Source of the DNA: Mycolicibacterium malmesburyense
Lineage (GTDB): Bacteria; Actinomycetota; Actinomycetes; Mycobacteriales; Mycobacteriaceae
Direction of reading: 5' to 3'
Length of the DNA: 64,000 nucleotides
Assembly (NCBI RefSeq): GCF_001050015.1
Contig: NZ_CVTB01000221.1
Location: forward strand, 1-64,000
Both the position numbers and the translations under genes were made by a program. Under the pieces are notes generated by a model that searched no databases, was not told the origin of the DNA, and was given only the letters and a program-made list of their open reading frames with translations. Below are positions 1-9,419 of the stretch, one piece after another. Positions within the stretch are counted from its first letter, which is position 1, and each line of letters starts with the position of its first letter.

Positions 1-38
1 GTGGATTGATCCCCGCCAGTGGCGTTGTGTGGTTGGGC

Positions 39-1034
39 TCAGAACAGGCCGGTGTCGACGGTGGTGTTCACATCGACGTCGGTGTTGACCTGACCGGAGT
101 TGTCGGTCGAGTTGTCCTGCCCGGAGTTGTCGACCGAGTTGTCGGTCGAGTTGTCCACCGAGTTGTCCTCGACGCTCGTACCGCCGGAGATCCCGCCTGA
201 GACACTGCCGTCGATATCGCCCACGGTTGTCTGGTTGCCATCGACATTGGTGGTGGTCGTGTCGTTGTCGTTGATCACGATGCCCCCACCGGATCCGCCG
301 GCCCCACCGGTGGCGTTGCCGCCGTCGTTGCCGACACCGATCAACCCGCCGCCGCCGTCACCGCCGGAAGCGCCACCGCCGTTGCCGCCGCTCATGTCGA
401 CGTCGTTGATCACCGGGCCGTCGTTGTCGGAGATGATGTCCCCACCGGCGCTCTGATCGCCGCTGTCGTCGATCTCGTTGTCCTCGCCGATGTTGACGTT
501 GGAGTCCTCGATGTCTCCGGTGTTGACGTTTTCGTTGTCATCGCCGACGACGTTGCCGTCACCCTCGACGTTGGTGGCATCGATATCACCGGCGGTCCCG
601 GTGTTGACCACCCCGCCGTCGGTGGCGGTGTTGGTGGTCTTGTCCCCGAAGGTGATGTCACCGAACTCCAAGCCGACGTTGCCGATGCCCTGCTGCTGAT
701 CCTCACCGGCGTGGTTGAGCGTGTTGGTCTCCGGGCTCAAAAACCGGGTGTCGTTGTGGCTGAGCGTGTCGTTGTTCGACAACACCTCGGTCTGGCGCTG
801 CGGGGTGAACGCAATCCCATGCGTCTGCGCCACCGCCTGCTGCAAACCCACCACCGGATTACCACCACCGTGCACCACCGCAGCCGGGGCAACCGCCGCG
901 GCGGCCTGCTGCAGCTGCGCCGCCGAGGCGTTGTGCACACCGGCGCTGCACATGGCCCGATCCGGGTCGTCGACGAAGGCCTGCGCCGACACCTCGTCGC
1001 GGAAGAGGTTGAGAATCCAGTCGATTACGTTCAT
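39..1034 (-). CDS. iniB: IniB-like protein, Asp/Asn/Gly-rich repeat protein
   Basis: 331 aa. The first ~60 residues (starting MNVIDWILNLFRDE) resemble the N-terminal domain that defines IniB, the product of the first gene of the isoniazid-inducible iniBAC operon. After about residue 90 the chain is low-complexity: first Asn/Asp-Gly alternation (GDGNVVGDDNENVN), then a glycine-rich stretch, then a C-terminal block of DNS/TDNS/VDNS/GQ repeats. There is no clear signal peptide or membrane segment. A purine-rich GAGAGG lies about 9 nt before the ATG. iniA and iniC would lie downstream on this strand, to the left of the window edge, so their presence cannot be judged. The role of IniB itself is not established; the operon responds to cell-wall stress. 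The family call rests on the N-terminus and composition. Confidence 0.8.
   Translation of the reverse strand: MNVIDWILNLFRDEVSAQAFVDDPDRAMCSAGVHNASAAQLQQAAAAVAPAAVVHGGGNPVVGLQQAVAQTHGIAFTPQRQTEVLSNNDTLSHNDTRFLSPETNTLNHAGEDQQQGIGNVGLEFGDITFGDKTTNTATDGGVVNTGTAGDIDATNVEGDGNVVGDDNENVNTGDIEDSNVNIGEDNEIDDSGDQSAGGDIISDNDGPVINDVDMSGGNGGGASGGDGGGGLIGVGNDGGNATGGAGGSGGGIVINDNDTTTTNVDGNQTTVGDIDGSVSGGISGGTSVEDNSVDNSTDNSVDNSGQDNSTDNSGQVNTDVDVNTTVDTGLF
90..175 (-). repeat. 12-nt-type tandem repeats encoding DNS(V/T/G) units in the iniB-like gene
   Basis: GAGTTGTC recurs with variable triplets between copies, giving in-frame repeats of Asp-Asn-Ser near the C-terminus of the IniB-like protein. Such arrays can change copy number by slippage without shifting the frame. 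Confidence 0.7.
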
Positions 1035-1204
1035 GTCCGTGGTCCTCTCGGAGTCTGGTCGCCGGACCGTCCGGCGAACTGATGCGAACGCTATGGATCC
1101 GAGAAGAACCGGGAAACGGGTCGCCGCCCCCTAGCTGCGGCCCGCCGGTGCAGGGCGAGACGCGGTCCCCGTTAGGGGATTAGGGGGTGGCCGGGGGGGG
1201 TGCG

Positions 1205-1942
1205 CTAGCGCGAGGCCTTCTTGCGTTCGATGTCCGCGAGGGCCGCGGCCAACTCGGCGCGTTGGGCCGCCGATGTCTCCCACGCGAGTTGGCGGTTCTT
1301 GACCACCTTCGCGGGCGCGCCGACCGCGATCGAGAAGTCGGGGATGTCACCGCGTACCACCGCGTGCGACCCGAGCACGCAGCCGCGCCCGATCGCGGTG
1401 TTACGCAACACCGTGACCTTGACCCCGACCCAGGTGTCGGGTCCGATCCGCACCGGGCCCTTGAGGATGCCCTGGTCCTTGATCGGCATGTTGATGTCGT
1501 CCATGCGATGGTCGAAATCGCAGATGTAGCACCAGTCGGCCATCAACACCGAATCACCCAACTCGATGTCGAGGTAGGTGTTGATGACGTTGTCGCGGCC
1601 CAGCACCACCTTGTCGCCGATCCGCAGCGAACCCTCGTGGCAGCGGATGGTGTTCTTGTCGCCGATGTGCACCCAGCGGCCGATCTCCATCGTCGACAGC
1701 TCCGGCGTCGCCTCGATCTCGACGCCCTTGCCGAGAAAGACCATCCCCCGCGTGATGATGTGCGGATTGCGCAGCTTGAACTTCAGCAATCTCCAGTACC
1801 GCACCAGATACCAGGGGGTGTAGGCGCGGTTGGTCAACACCCATTTCAGCGAGGCCAGGGTCAGGAACTTCGCCTGCCTCGGGTCACGCAGTCGCGACCC
1901 CCGCCAGCGCTTGTGCAATGGCGCGCCCCACATGGTCGTCAT
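1205..1942 (-). CDS. Left-handed beta-helix (hexapeptide repeat) acyl/acetyltransferase, Rv3034c-like
   Basis: 245 aa from the ATG at 1942 (MTTMWGAPLHKRW); an upstream in-frame start at 1990 would overlap the 5' end of the divergent lipoprotein gene and is less likely. Isoleucine-patch hexad repeats run through the middle and C-terminal half (IGDKVVLGRDNVIN, IGPDTWVGVKVTVLRNTAIG, GAPAKVVKN), the signature of the LbetaH O-acetyl/acyltransferase fold that transfers acyl groups from acyl-CoA to sugars or other small acceptors. The acceptor is unknown. It is adjacent and divergent to the Rv3035-like gene, as I recall for M. tuberculosis, which supports orthology with Rv3034c. Confidence 0.85.
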   Translation of the reverse strand: MTTMWGAPLHKRWRGSRLRDPRQAKFLTLASLKWVLTNRAYTPWYLVRYWRLLKFKLRNPHIITRGMVFLGKGVEIEATPELSTMEIGRWVHIGDKNTIRCHEGSLRIGDKVVLGRDNVINTYLDIELGDSVLMADWCYICDFDHRMDDINMPIKDQGILKGPVRIGPDTWVGVKVTVLRNTAIGRGCVLGSHAVVRGDIPDFSIAVGAPAKVVKNRQLAWETSAAQRAELAAALADIERKKASR

Positions 1943-1998
1943 GGCCGGAAAGCCTACGCGAGCGTTCCGGCGCGGAACGGTTACCCTCACGTGGACCG

Positions 1999-3318
1999 AT
2001 GACGAGGAACGGGAAGGGTCGAGTGTTCCGGCGATTGACCGTGCTGGCGTCTACAGCGCTGATCACGGCCACCCTGGCGGGTTGCCAGGACACCGACTCC
2101 TGGGTCGACGCCAAAGCCGCCGACGGCTGGGCCGCCCAATACCGCGATGCCGCCAACAGCAGCTACCAACCCGTCGCGGGCGCCGAGACGCTTCGGCCGG
2201 AATGGACGCGCTCGGTCAAGGGTGAGCTCGCCGCCGCGGTCGCGCTCGGCACCGGCAGCTATCTGGCCGTCAACGCGCAGACCGCCGATGGCTGCTCGCT
2301 GATGGTGTGGGAGGCCGACAACAAGGCCCGGCAACGGTGGTGCACCCGCCTGGTCCAGGGCGGCGGGGCGTCCAGTCCCCTGTTCGATGGCTTCGACAAC
2401 CTCTACATCGGACAGCCCGGCGCCATGCTGTCGTTTCCGCCGACGCAGTGGATCCGCTGGCGCCAGCCGGTCATCGGGATGCCGACCACCCCGCGGATCC
2501 TGAGCCCGGGCCATCTTCTCGTCGTCACCCACCTGGGTCAGGTGCTGGTATTCGACGCCCATCGCGGGACGGTGGACGGCAGCCCACTGGACCTGGTCGC
2601 GGGCGTCGACCCGAAGGACTCCGAGCGCGGACTAGGCGACTGCCGGGCGGCCCGGCCCCGCTGCCCGGTGGCCGCCGCACCCGCCTTCTCCGGCGCCGGC
2701 GGCATCATCGTGCTGTCGTTGTGGGAGCCCGGCACGGACGCGCCCATCCTCGTCGGGCTGCGGTACCGGCCCGGGCAGTCACCGCTTCTGACGCGCGAAT
2801 GGACCAGCGACGCGGTCGGCGGCGGTCCCCTTGCCAGCCCGGTGTTCTCGGCCGACGGCTCGACCGTCTACGTCAACGGCCGCGACGACCACCTGTGGGC
2901 GCTCGACGCCGCCGACGGCGAGGCCAAGTGGTCGGTGCCGCTGGACTACCCCGCGCAGACCCCGCCGTCCGTGTCGCCCGACGGGCTGATCGTGGCCGGC
3001 GGCGGACCGGGGGCCAAGCTGATCGGGATCAAAGACGAGGGCGACCGCGGCGAGGTGCAGTGGACCCGCGACGACGCCGAGCCGCTGTCGACGTCGAGCC
3101 GGTCCGGCCCCGATGTCGCCTACACCGTCGTCCGCGACGGTGAGGGAGAGGACGCCGGACTGGCCCTGATGGTCTTCGACCCCGCCGACGGGCGCACCCT
3201 CAACACCTATCCGCTGCCCCGGGCGACCGGTTGGCCCGTCGGCGTCTCCGTCGGAAAAGACCGCCGCGTCGTCACCGCCACCAGCGACGGTGTGGTGTAC
3301 GGATTTGCGCCCGCATAG
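1999..3318 (+). CDS. Putative lipoprotein with PQQ-type beta-propeller, Rv3035-like
   Basis: 439 aa with ATG at 1999. The N-terminus MTRNGKGRVFRR is followed by a hydrophobic segment ending in the lipobox LAGC (Cys29), so export and lipidation are expected. The mature chain has repeated propeller-like blades typical of quinoprotein/PQQ-like folds (for example STVYVNGRDDHLWALDAADG), but no dehydrogenase catalytic domain, so a scaffold or binding role is more likely than enzyme activity. A longer frame from 1918 would push the signal peptide inside the protein and is rejected. It is divergent from the hexapeptide transferase. Function unknown. Confidence 0.88.
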   Translation: MTRNGKGRVFRRLTVLASTALITATLAGCQDTDSWVDAKAADGWAAQYRDAANSSYQPVAGAETLRPEWTRSVKGELAAAVALGTGSYLAVNAQTADGCSLMVWEADNKARQRWCTRLVQGGGASSPLFDGFDNLYIGQPGAMLSFPPTQWIRWRQPVIGMPTTPRILSPGHLLVVTHLGQVLVFDAHRGTVDGSPLDLVAGVDPKDSERGLGDCRAARPRCPVAAAPAFSGAGGIIVLSLWEPGTDAPILVGLRYRPGQSPLLTREWTSDAVGGGPLASPVFSADGSTVYVNGRDDHLWALDAADGEAKWSVPLDYPAQTPPSVSPDGLIVAGGGPGAKLIGIKDEGDRGEVQWTRDDAEPLSTSSRSGPDVAYTVVRDGEGEDAGLALMVFDPADGRTLNTYPLPRATGWPVGVSVGKDRRVVTATSDGVVYGFAPA

Positions 3319-3441
3319 CGCGCGACCCATGCCCCGTATCGAATTTGTCACCGCAACGAAACACACGGACGCCTCGGACGTGTCAGCATGCCATCCGTGT
3401 GCGTGTGACCGGCGCGGGCGCGCCTGATCCAAGGAGACGTA

Positions 3442-4986
3442 TTGTCCGAGTTCCTCGACGCAGTCAACGGTTACGTCTGGAGCAACGCGCTGGTCTATCT
3501 GTGCCTGGCCGCCGGTGTGTACTTCTCCATTCGTTCCCGGTTCGTCCAGGTACGCCAGGTGCGCGAGATGGTCCGGCTGATGCTCAAGGGCGAGAAGTCG
3601 CCGTCGGGGGTGTCCTCGTTCCAGGCGTTGACGATGTCGCTGGCGGGCCGCGTCGGCACGGGCAACATCGCTGGCGTCGCGACCGCGATCGCGTTCGGCG
3701 GTCCCGGCGCGCTGTTCTGGATGTGGACGGTGGCGTTCCTCGGCGCGTCGACGTCGTTCGTCGAGTGCACGCTGGGCCAGATCTACAAGACACGCGACGC
3801 GCTGACGGGCGAATACCGCGGCGGGCCCGCGTATTACCTCAGCCGAGCGATGGCGCACACCAGGGCCGCCGGACTGTTCAAGGTGTACGGCTTCTTGTTC
3901 GCCGCGGTGACGGTGCTGGCCTGTGGTCTGCTGCTGCCCAGCATCCAGTCGAACTCGATGGCCTCGGCGATGAACTCGGCCTGGGGCTTCTCGAAGTGGT
4001 GGGTGGCCGTCGGCACGGTCATCGTGCTGGCCTTCGTGATCATCGGCGGCGTCAAGCGCATCGCGGCGTTCGCCTCGATCGTCGTGCCGTTCATGGCGGT
4101 CGTTTACATCGTGCTCGCGTTGGTGGTGGTGCTGCTCAACGCCGATCGGGTGCCCGGAGTCCTGGAGATGATCTTCGCCAGCGCCTTCGGCGTGGATTCC
4201 GCTTTCGGGGCGATCATCGGATCCGCGGTGATGTGGGGCGTCAAGCGCGGCATCTACTCCAATGAGGCCGGACAGGGCACCGGTCCGCACGCGGCGGCGG
4301 CCGCCGAGGTCTCACACCCGGCGAAACAGGGTCTGGTGCAGGCGTTCGCGGTTTACGTCGACACGCTGTTCATCTGCTCGGCCACCGGTTTCCTGATCCT
4401 GTCGACCGGCGCCTACCGCGTCTTCGAGGGAGAGAGCGACAGCGGTGCCGTGATCGCCGAGGGCGGCCTGCTTCCCGAGGGCGCCGAAGTCGGGCCGACG
4501 TTCGCTCAAGTCGGATTCGACACGCTCTGGAGCGGCGCGGGCTCGAGCTTCATCGCGATATCGCTGGCGTTCTTCTGCTTCACGACGATCATCGCCTACT
4601 ACTACATGGCCGAGACCAATCTGCGGTTCATGCTCGGCCGGTTCTCCCCGATGTCCATGCCGGTGATTCGGGGCACCGTGGGAGCCAACGCGACGATGTT
4701 GCTTCAGGCGTTGATCCTGGTGTCGGTGGTCATCGGTGCGGTGTCGACGGCGACCGAGGCATGGGTGCTCGGGGACATCGGTGTCGGTTTGATGGCCTGG
4801 CTCAACATCGTCGGAATCATCATCCTTCAGCAGCCCGCGTACCGGGCGCTGTGGGATTACGAGAAGCAGAAGAAGGCCGGACTCGATCCCGCGTTCGACC
4901 CTCGCGCGCTGGAGATCACCGGCGCGACGTTCTGGGAGAACTACGACCCGCTTGCTGGCAAGGAGCGGGAGTCGACGCGGACCTGA
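3442..4986 (+). CDS. Alanine or glycine:cation symporter (AGCS/DAACS-type sodium symporter)
   Basis: 514 aa. It starts with TTG at 3442, supported by AAGGAGA at 3431-3437 with 4 nt between. The protein is strongly hydrophobic with about ten or more membrane segments. Family marks include the N-terminal GRVGTGNIAGVATAIAFGG block, MWTVAFLGASTSFVECTLGQIYK and MWGVKRGIYSNEAGQGTGPHAAAAA, all characteristic of the AGCS family that couples Na+ entry to uptake of alanine or glycine. It sits between the Rv3035-like and Rv3036c-like genes, where I recall no counterpart in M. tuberculosis, so it is either an insertion here or a loss there. It ends 3 nt before the convergent gene's stop. Confidence 0.92.
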   Translation: MSEFLDAVNGYVWSNALVYLCLAAGVYFSIRSRFVQVRQVREMVRLMLKGEKSPSGVSSFQALTMSLAGRVGTGNIAGVATAIAFGGPGALFWMWTVAFLGASTSFVECTLGQIYKTRDALTGEYRGGPAYYLSRAMAHTRAAGLFKVYGFLFAAVTVLACGLLLPSIQSNSMASAMNSAWGFSKWWVAVGTVIVLAFVIIGGVKRIAAFASIVVPFMAVVYIVLALVVVLLNADRVPGVLEMIFASAFGVDSAFGAIIGSAVMWGVKRGIYSNEAGQGTGPHAAAAAEVSHPAKQGLVQAFAVYVDTLFICSATGFLILSTGAYRVFEGESDSGAVIAEGGLLPEGAEVGPTFAQVGFDTLWSGAGSSFIAISLAFFCFTTIIAYYYMAETNLRFMLGRFSPMSMPVIRGTVGANATMLLQALILVSVVIGAVSTATEAWVLGDIGVGLMAWLNIVGIIILQQPAYRALWDYEKQKKAGLDPAFDPRALEITGATFWENYDPLAGKERESTRT

Positions 4987-4989
4987 CGC

Positions 4990-5682
4990 TCACAGCGCAA
5001 GCATCGGCGCCACCGCCGCGCGCGGCACCGTCGCCTGGACGGGTCCTGCCGATTCCGGGAACAGTCCGCCCTGGCTGAAGAAGAAGATCAGCGAATCGTC
5101 GGTCAGCGCAAAGTTCTGGTAATTCGCCGGGTCCGTCCCCTCGCCCGGCGGCACCGGATCGAACATCCCCTGTTTCTCCAGGTACCGGTCGACCTCCCGG
5201 TAGATGACCTCCATCGGTTCGGTGCCCGGTTCGAACAGGGTGTCGAAGGTGATCGGCGCGTTGGTGGCCAGGTTCCAGTTGAAGCTCTGATAGAAGGTCT
5301 GCGGGCGCACTCCGCCGACGTTCTGCCAGACGGTGAACACCACGCTGCGGGTGCCGGTGATCGGCGAGCCCGATCGATAGCCCGTCCCGTCGGCGTCGAG
5401 TTCGTAGGGCAGGTTGGCCGCGTCGGGGTTTTCCGCGACGTTGACGAACCCGTCACGCGCCTGCGTCAGGTAGGCCACCAGCGGCGCCTGGTCGGGGTAG
5501 TCGTCGGGGAAGCTCAATTCGAGCGTGTAGTTCGGCTTTTGGACGTGTACCCGGCAAATCTGGTCCGGTCCGACCGTGCCCTGCAGGTCGGCGCACCCCG
5601 GCTGGGCGGCGGCCGCGGGATTGGCGATCGCTCCCGTGGCGGCGGCCACCGCGAACAGAGCGGTCCACCTGGAAATGCGCAT
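4990..5682 (-). CDS. Secreted DUF3298/MPT64-type protein, TB22.2 (Rv3036c)-like
   Basis: 230 aa from the ATG at 5682, chosen because GCGAGGA lies about 8-13 nt upstream and the chain then begins MRISRWTALFAVAAATGAIA, a Sec signal peptide ending near AAAA. An earlier ATG at 5691 is possible. The mature part carries the SFPDDYPDQAPLVAYLTQARDG and PGTEPMEVIYREVDRYL segments typical of mycobacterial secreted antigens related to MPT64/TB22.2 (C-terminal DUF3298). The M. tuberculosis relative has been reported as a cell-wall-associated esterase; nothing here proves catalysis. The next minus-strand gene upstream ends at 5748. Confidence 0.85.
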   Translation of the reverse strand: MRISRWTALFAVAAATGAIANPAAAAQPGCADLQGTVGPDQICRVHVQKPNYTLELSFPDDYPDQAPLVAYLTQARDGFVNVAENPDAANLPYELDADGTGYRSGSPITGTRSVVFTVWQNVGGVRPQTFYQSFNWNLATNAPITFDTLFEPGTEPMEVIYREVDRYLEKQGMFDPVPPGEGTDPANYQNFALTDDSLIFFFSQGGLFPESAGPVQATVPRAAVAPMLAL

Positions 5683-5747
5683 CGTCGACATCCTCGCAAC
5701 AGGCGCCGGTCGGAATCCGGCGCGATCCCGCCAGGATACGTGGACGC

Positions 5748-6917
5748 TCAACGTGACGGACGACAAATGAATGCCGTTGCCCGGCTTGCGCCTCCGGCGC
5801 CGATCCGGGTGATCACCACGGACGCTTGCTGCGAGCCACGCAGGCGAAGCCGCGGCCGCAGCCTGTCGGGGTCGACGTCGACACCGCGCACGAGGATCTC
5901 GACGGCGCCGACATCGCGCGCCGAAAGCACCTGCCGCAACCGCCGTTCGCTGAAGGCCACTTGCTCGAGCACCTCGAAGCCGCGCATGCCGGGCGGAAGC
6001 CGGTCACCCGAGAGGTAGGCGATGTCGGGGTCCAGTTGCCACAGCCCGTGCCGCGCGGCGTAGTGGCGGACCAGCCCGGCCCGCACGACGGCGCCGTCCG
6101 GGTCGACGATCCACCGACCGGCGGGCGCGACCAGGCTGTCGTCGGGTTCAGCGTCGGTGATCTGTTCGCCGGTGTCCAACAACGAGGCTCGTCGACGCAC
6201 GCCGTCGGCGCCGAGCCCCGCCGACCACAAGCACGCCTCGCGCACGCTGCCCGACAGCGAGACCAGTTCGATCTCCCCGTCGAATCCCAATCCCCTGACG
6301 GCGTCGAAATCTATTCCGGGAGCGCACTTCACGACGATGTCGCGACCGCGGTACACCTCCAGTAACTCGTCGAGCGGCGGTGCGTAGTCACAGGGGTCGA
6401 AGCGTCGGCGTCCGCCGCCGCGTCGGGCCGGGTCGAGCACGACGACGGTGCCGCGGGTGACGGGCCACAGCGCGTCGGCGCGGCAGAGGTCCACGCCGTC
6501 GACGTTGTTGCGCGCCATCGCGAGCCGTACCGGATCGATGTCGCTGCCGACCACCATCGCCGCCGTATCGCGCAGCGCGGCGAGCTCGGTACCGATCGAA
6601 CACGTCGCGTCGTGCACTCGGGCACCGCCGAGTCGACGGGCGCGGTGCCGGGCGACCGGTTCGGCGGTGGCCTGCTGCAGGGCTTCGTCGGTGAACAGCC
6701 AGCCGTCGGGATCGGCGAGTTTGGCCATCGCCTTGCGACGCAGCAGAGTTGTCTCCACCAGAACGCTCGCGCGGTCGCCGAAACATGCACGCGCCGAAGC
6801 GATGTCGGCAACCAATGTCTTGTCGGTCAATGGTAGCGCGGCGGTGTTCCGCAGGGCATCGACGCCGGCCTGGCTGCGCAGATACTCGACGTCGTCGACG
6901 CCGAACGCCACGCTCAC
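5748..6917 (-). CDS. Class I SAM-dependent methyltransferase with THUMP-like domain, Rv3037c-like
   Basis: 389 aa from GTG at 6917, whose GTGA overlaps the TGA of the upstream methyltransferase gene (6914-6916). The frame continues upstream but that part only mirrors the neighbour. A Rossmann methyltransferase core is visible: DATCSIGTELAAL (SAM loop), MVVGSDIDPVRLAMARNN (acidic motif II) and VVVLDPARRGGG (motif IV with DP). The C-terminal half matches THUMP-like domains found in actinobacterial putative RNA methyltransferases, so RNA is the likely substrate by inference. It is translationally coupled in the chain Nudix-echA17-methyltransferases. Confidence 0.88.
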   Translation of the reverse strand: MSVAFGVDDVEYLRSQAGVDALRNTAALPLTDKTLVADIASARACFGDRASVLVETTLLRRKAMAKLADPDGWLFTDEALQQATAEPVARHRARRLGGARVHDATCSIGTELAALRDTAAMVVGSDIDPVRLAMARNNVDGVDLCRADALWPVTRGTVVVLDPARRGGGRRRFDPCDYAPPLDELLEVYRGRDIVVKCAPGIDFDAVRGLGFDGEIELVSLSGSVREACLWSAGLGADGVRRRASLLDTGEQITDAEPDDSLVAPAGRWIVDPDGAVVRAGLVRHYAARHGLWQLDPDIAYLSGDRLPPGMRGFEVLEQVAFSERRLRQVLSARDVGAVEILVRGVDVDPDRLRPRLRLRGSQQASVVITRIGAGGASRATAFICRPSR

Positions 6918-7918
6918 GCCGAAGCTGGCTTCACCCCTGTGACCATCACGTTGTAGTACCACGATTTCGGCACCACACGGCTCCAGAGGTTCGCGTCGAC
7001 CCAGCTCAACCCGATCCAGCTGTGGAAGGCGAATTTCGCGTAGCCCCAACCCAATCGGCCCGGCGGGACGGCGGCCTCGAAAGTGCGCAGCGGCCAGCCC
7101 AGCATCGCTGCGGTGAACTCGGTGGTGGCGGTCGACACGTCGACGGCGCCGGCGTTGCCCGCCATGCGTTCGAGGTCGCCCGGTGAGAAGGTGTGCAGGT
7201 CGACCACCGCCTCCAACGCGGCCGCGCGCGACGACTCGTCGAGCTCGGCCTGCGGGCGGCGCCAACCCGAAAGGCCCGGCAGTCTGGTCAGGTTCGTCAC
7301 CACGCGCCAGGTCAGGGTCGACAGCGGGCGCGCGTAGTTCTCCCCCGCGTTCGTCGGCTCACCGGCGAAGATGAACCGGCCGCCGGGCTTGAGCACGCGC
7401 ACCACTTCGCGCAGCGACAGTTCCACGTCGGGAATGTGGTGCAGCACCGCGTGACCGACCACGAGGTCGAAGGTGTCGTCGTCATACGGGATGCCCTCTG
7501 CGTCGGCGACCCGACCGTCGATCTCCAGGCCCAGGTTCTCGCCGTTACGGGTGGCGACCTTGACCATGCCCGGCGACAGATCGGTCACCGAGCCGCGCCG
7601 TGCCACACCGGCCTGCATCAGGTTGAGCAGGAAGAAGCCGCTGCCGCAGCCCAGCTCCAGCGCGCGGTCGTAGGGCAGCTTGCGCTGCTCGGAGAACGGA
7701 ACGGTCGCGTCGAACAGGTCGCGGGCGTAGTCGACGCAACGCTTGTCGTAGGAGATCGACCACTTCTCGTCGTAGCTCTCGGCTTCCCAATCGTGGTACA
7801 GCACCTGGGCGAGTTTGGAGTCGTGGCGGGCCGCTTCCACCTGCTCCGCGGTGGCGTGCGGGTTCGGAGCCGGCTCGGCGGCGACGTCTGGCAGAGCGCC
7901 GGGTTCCTTCAAGTCCAT
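6914..7918 (-). CDS. Class I SAM-dependent methyltransferase, Rv3038c-like
   Basis: 334 aa. It has an acidic N-terminus (MDLKEPGALPDVAAEPAPNP), then a Methyltransf_11-type core: RALELGCGSGFFLLNL (motif I), SVTDLSPGMVKVA (motif II), FDLVVGHAVLHHIPDVE (motif IV) and VLKPGGRFIFAGEP (motif VI). The C-terminal ~130 residues are not assigned. Its stop overlaps the GTG of the THUMP-like methyltransferase, and echA17 ends 11 nt upstream of its ATG, so it belongs to the minus-strand operon. The methyl acceptor is unknown. Confidence 0.9.
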   Translation of the reverse strand: MDLKEPGALPDVAAEPAPNPHATAEQVEAARHDSKLAQVLYHDWEAESYDEKWSISYDKRCVDYARDLFDATVPFSEQRKLPYDRALELGCGSGFFLLNLMQAGVARRGSVTDLSPGMVKVATRNGENLGLEIDGRVADAEGIPYDDDTFDLVVGHAVLHHIPDVELSLREVVRVLKPGGRFIFAGEPTNAGENYARPLSTLTWRVVTNLTRLPGLSGWRRPQAELDESSRAAALEAVVDLHTFSPGDLERMAGNAGAVDVSTATTEFTAAMLGWPLRTFEAAVPPGRLGWGYAKFAFHSWIGLSWVDANLWSRVVPKSWYYNVMVTGVKPASA

Positions 7919-7929
7919 AACAGGGCAGC

Positions 7930-8577
7930 CTAAAGGTCGAACGTCGCCTTGGCCGCAGCCAGTACCTGGGGCGAATGTTCGACGAAACGTTCGGCCCAGG
8001 CCAGCGCGGCGTCGTACACCCCGTCGGGGGCCACCATCTGGTCGATCAGACCCAGTGCGCGCGCCTCCTTGGCGTCGACGAACCGACCGCTGAACACCAG
8101 TTCCTTGGCCTTGCTCAGGCCGATGGTGCGGGCCAGTCGCGAGGTGCCGCCCGCGGGCACGAGGCCGGCGAGGATCTCGGTCACGCCGAACTTGACGTTG
8201 TCGCCGGAGACCCGCCAGTCGGCGGCCAGCGCCAGCGTCAGGCCGCCGCCCAGCGCATAGCCCGTGATGGCCGCGACGGTCGGCTTCGGGATGGCCGCCA
8301 ACGCGTCGACGGCCTCGCGGCAGACCCGCGTGGCCAAGGCGGCTTCGCCGGCGTCGAGGGTGCGCAGTTCGGGGACGTCGTCGCCGGCGGAGAAGATCTC
8401 GTGGCCGCCGTACACGATCACCGAGTGGATGTCGTCGCGCTCGCCGACGGTGCGCGCGGCGGCGGCCAGTTCGCGATAGACCTGGCGGGTGAGGGCGTTG
8501 GTCGGCGGCCGCGACAGCAGCAGCGTGGCGACGCCGGGTCGCTCATCGCTGGTATGAACGGAGACGAACTCGCTCAT
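7930..8577 (-). CDS. echA17: Enoyl-CoA hydratase/isomerase family protein (crotonase fold)
   Basis: 215 aa, shorter than the usual ~255 aa of crotonases because both ends are compact. The oxyanion-hole segments [14 protein letters not shown] and [20 protein letters not shown] are present, as is [25 protein letters not shown] with a candidate catalytic Glu. Position and sequence fit EchA17 (Rv3039c), expected to hydrate 2-enoyl-CoA in beta-oxidation. ATG at 8577 overlaps the Nudix stop as ATGA, which fixes the start. The physiological acyl chain is not known. Confidence 0.9.
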   Translation of the reverse strand: MSEFVSVHTSDERPGVATLLLSRPPTNALTRQVYRELAAAARTVGERDDIHSVIVYGGHEIFSAGDDVPELRTLDAGEAALATRVCREAVDALAAIPKPTVAAITGYALGGGLTLALAADWRVSGDNVKFGVTEILAGLVPAGGTSRLARTIGLSKAKELVFSGRFVDAKEARALGLIDQMVAPDGVYDAALAWAERFVEHSPQVLAAAKATFDL

Positions 8578-9419
8578 GCCTGACGCGCGTCGGATCCGTA
8601 GCCGTCGGGGCTGCGGCGGTTGCGGGCGGCGTTGTACCGGTGGCTGTCGAAGAACTCGATCTCCCAGTTGCCGGTGTCCTTGTCGGCGGCCAGGTGCGGC
8701 GTGACGGACACGATCTGGCGTTCGACGGCGAGCACTTCGGCGACGGTGCGGCCGTTGAGCGAGTCCAGCTGGGTCCACGTCGGCGGCAGCAGGAACGTGC
8801 GGCCGTCGGCGAAGTCGTCGAGGGCCTGCTGCGGGGCGATCCAGTCGGCCTTGTCGGTCTCGGTGTTGTCGCCGTCGGCGCGTTGGCCCTCGGGCAGTGC
8901 GCCGACGAAGAAATAGGTGTCGTAGCGGCGGGTGCGCTCCTCTTTGGGGGTCACCCAATTGGCCCACGGCCGAAGCAGATCCGCGCGCAACACCAGCTTC
9001 TCGCGGTGCAGGAAGTCGGCGAATGACAGTGACCGGTCGACCAGCGCCGCCCGCTCCTCGCGGTAGACCGAGGCGTCGTCGACCAGGACGTCGGGGTCGT
9101 CCGCCGCCCCGGCGAACAACACGCCGGACTCCTCGAACGTCTCCCGCGCCGCGGCGCACACCAGCGCCTGCGCCAGGTTCGGGTCGACGTTGAAACGCTC
9201 TGCCCACCAACCGGGTTCGGGACCGAACCAGGCGATGTCGGCGTTGCGATCACGGTCGTCGACGCCGCCGCCGGGGAACACCATCACGCCGGCGACGAAG
9301 TCCATCGCTGAATGCCGCCGCATCAGGAACACTTCCACGTCTCGCGCGGAGCCCTCGCGCTTGTCGCGGATCAGCATCACGGTCGCCGCGGGCCGCGGCG
9401 TCAACGGTTCTTCGGTCAT
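8574..9419 (-). CDS. Nudix hydrolase with an interrupted Nudix box (NUDT19/RP2p-like), Rv3040c-like
   Basis: 281 aa. The start at 9419 forms an ATGA overlap with the upstream ABC ATPase gene. The Nudix elements are visible but split: [10 protein letters not shown], about 35 residues of insertion, then [14 protein letters not shown]. This layout is known from the NUDT19/RP2p subfamily, some members of which hydrolyse CoA and CoA esters; that would fit a gene coupled to an enoyl-CoA hydratase, but the substrate is inferred. The C-terminal region [19 protein letters not shown] is also typical of the subfamily. Confidence 0.88.
   Translation of the reverse strand: MTEEPLTPRPAATVMLIRDKREGSARDVEVFLMRRHSAMDFVAGVMVFPGGGVDDRDRNADIAWFGPEPGWWAERFNVDPNLAQALVCAAARETFEESGVLFAGAADDPDVLVDDASVYREERAALVDRSLSFADFLHREKLVLRADLLRPWANWVTPKEERTRRYDTYFFVGALPEGQRADGDNTETDKADWIAPQQALDDFADGRTFLLPPTWTQLDSLNGRTVAEVLAVERQIVSVTPHLAADKDTGNWEIEFFDSHRYNAARNRRSPDGYGSDARQA

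Noticed and set aside
2779..4290. 503-codon minus-strand frame
   Set aside because: Antisense to the lipoprotein and symporter genes and spans two unrelated real genes.
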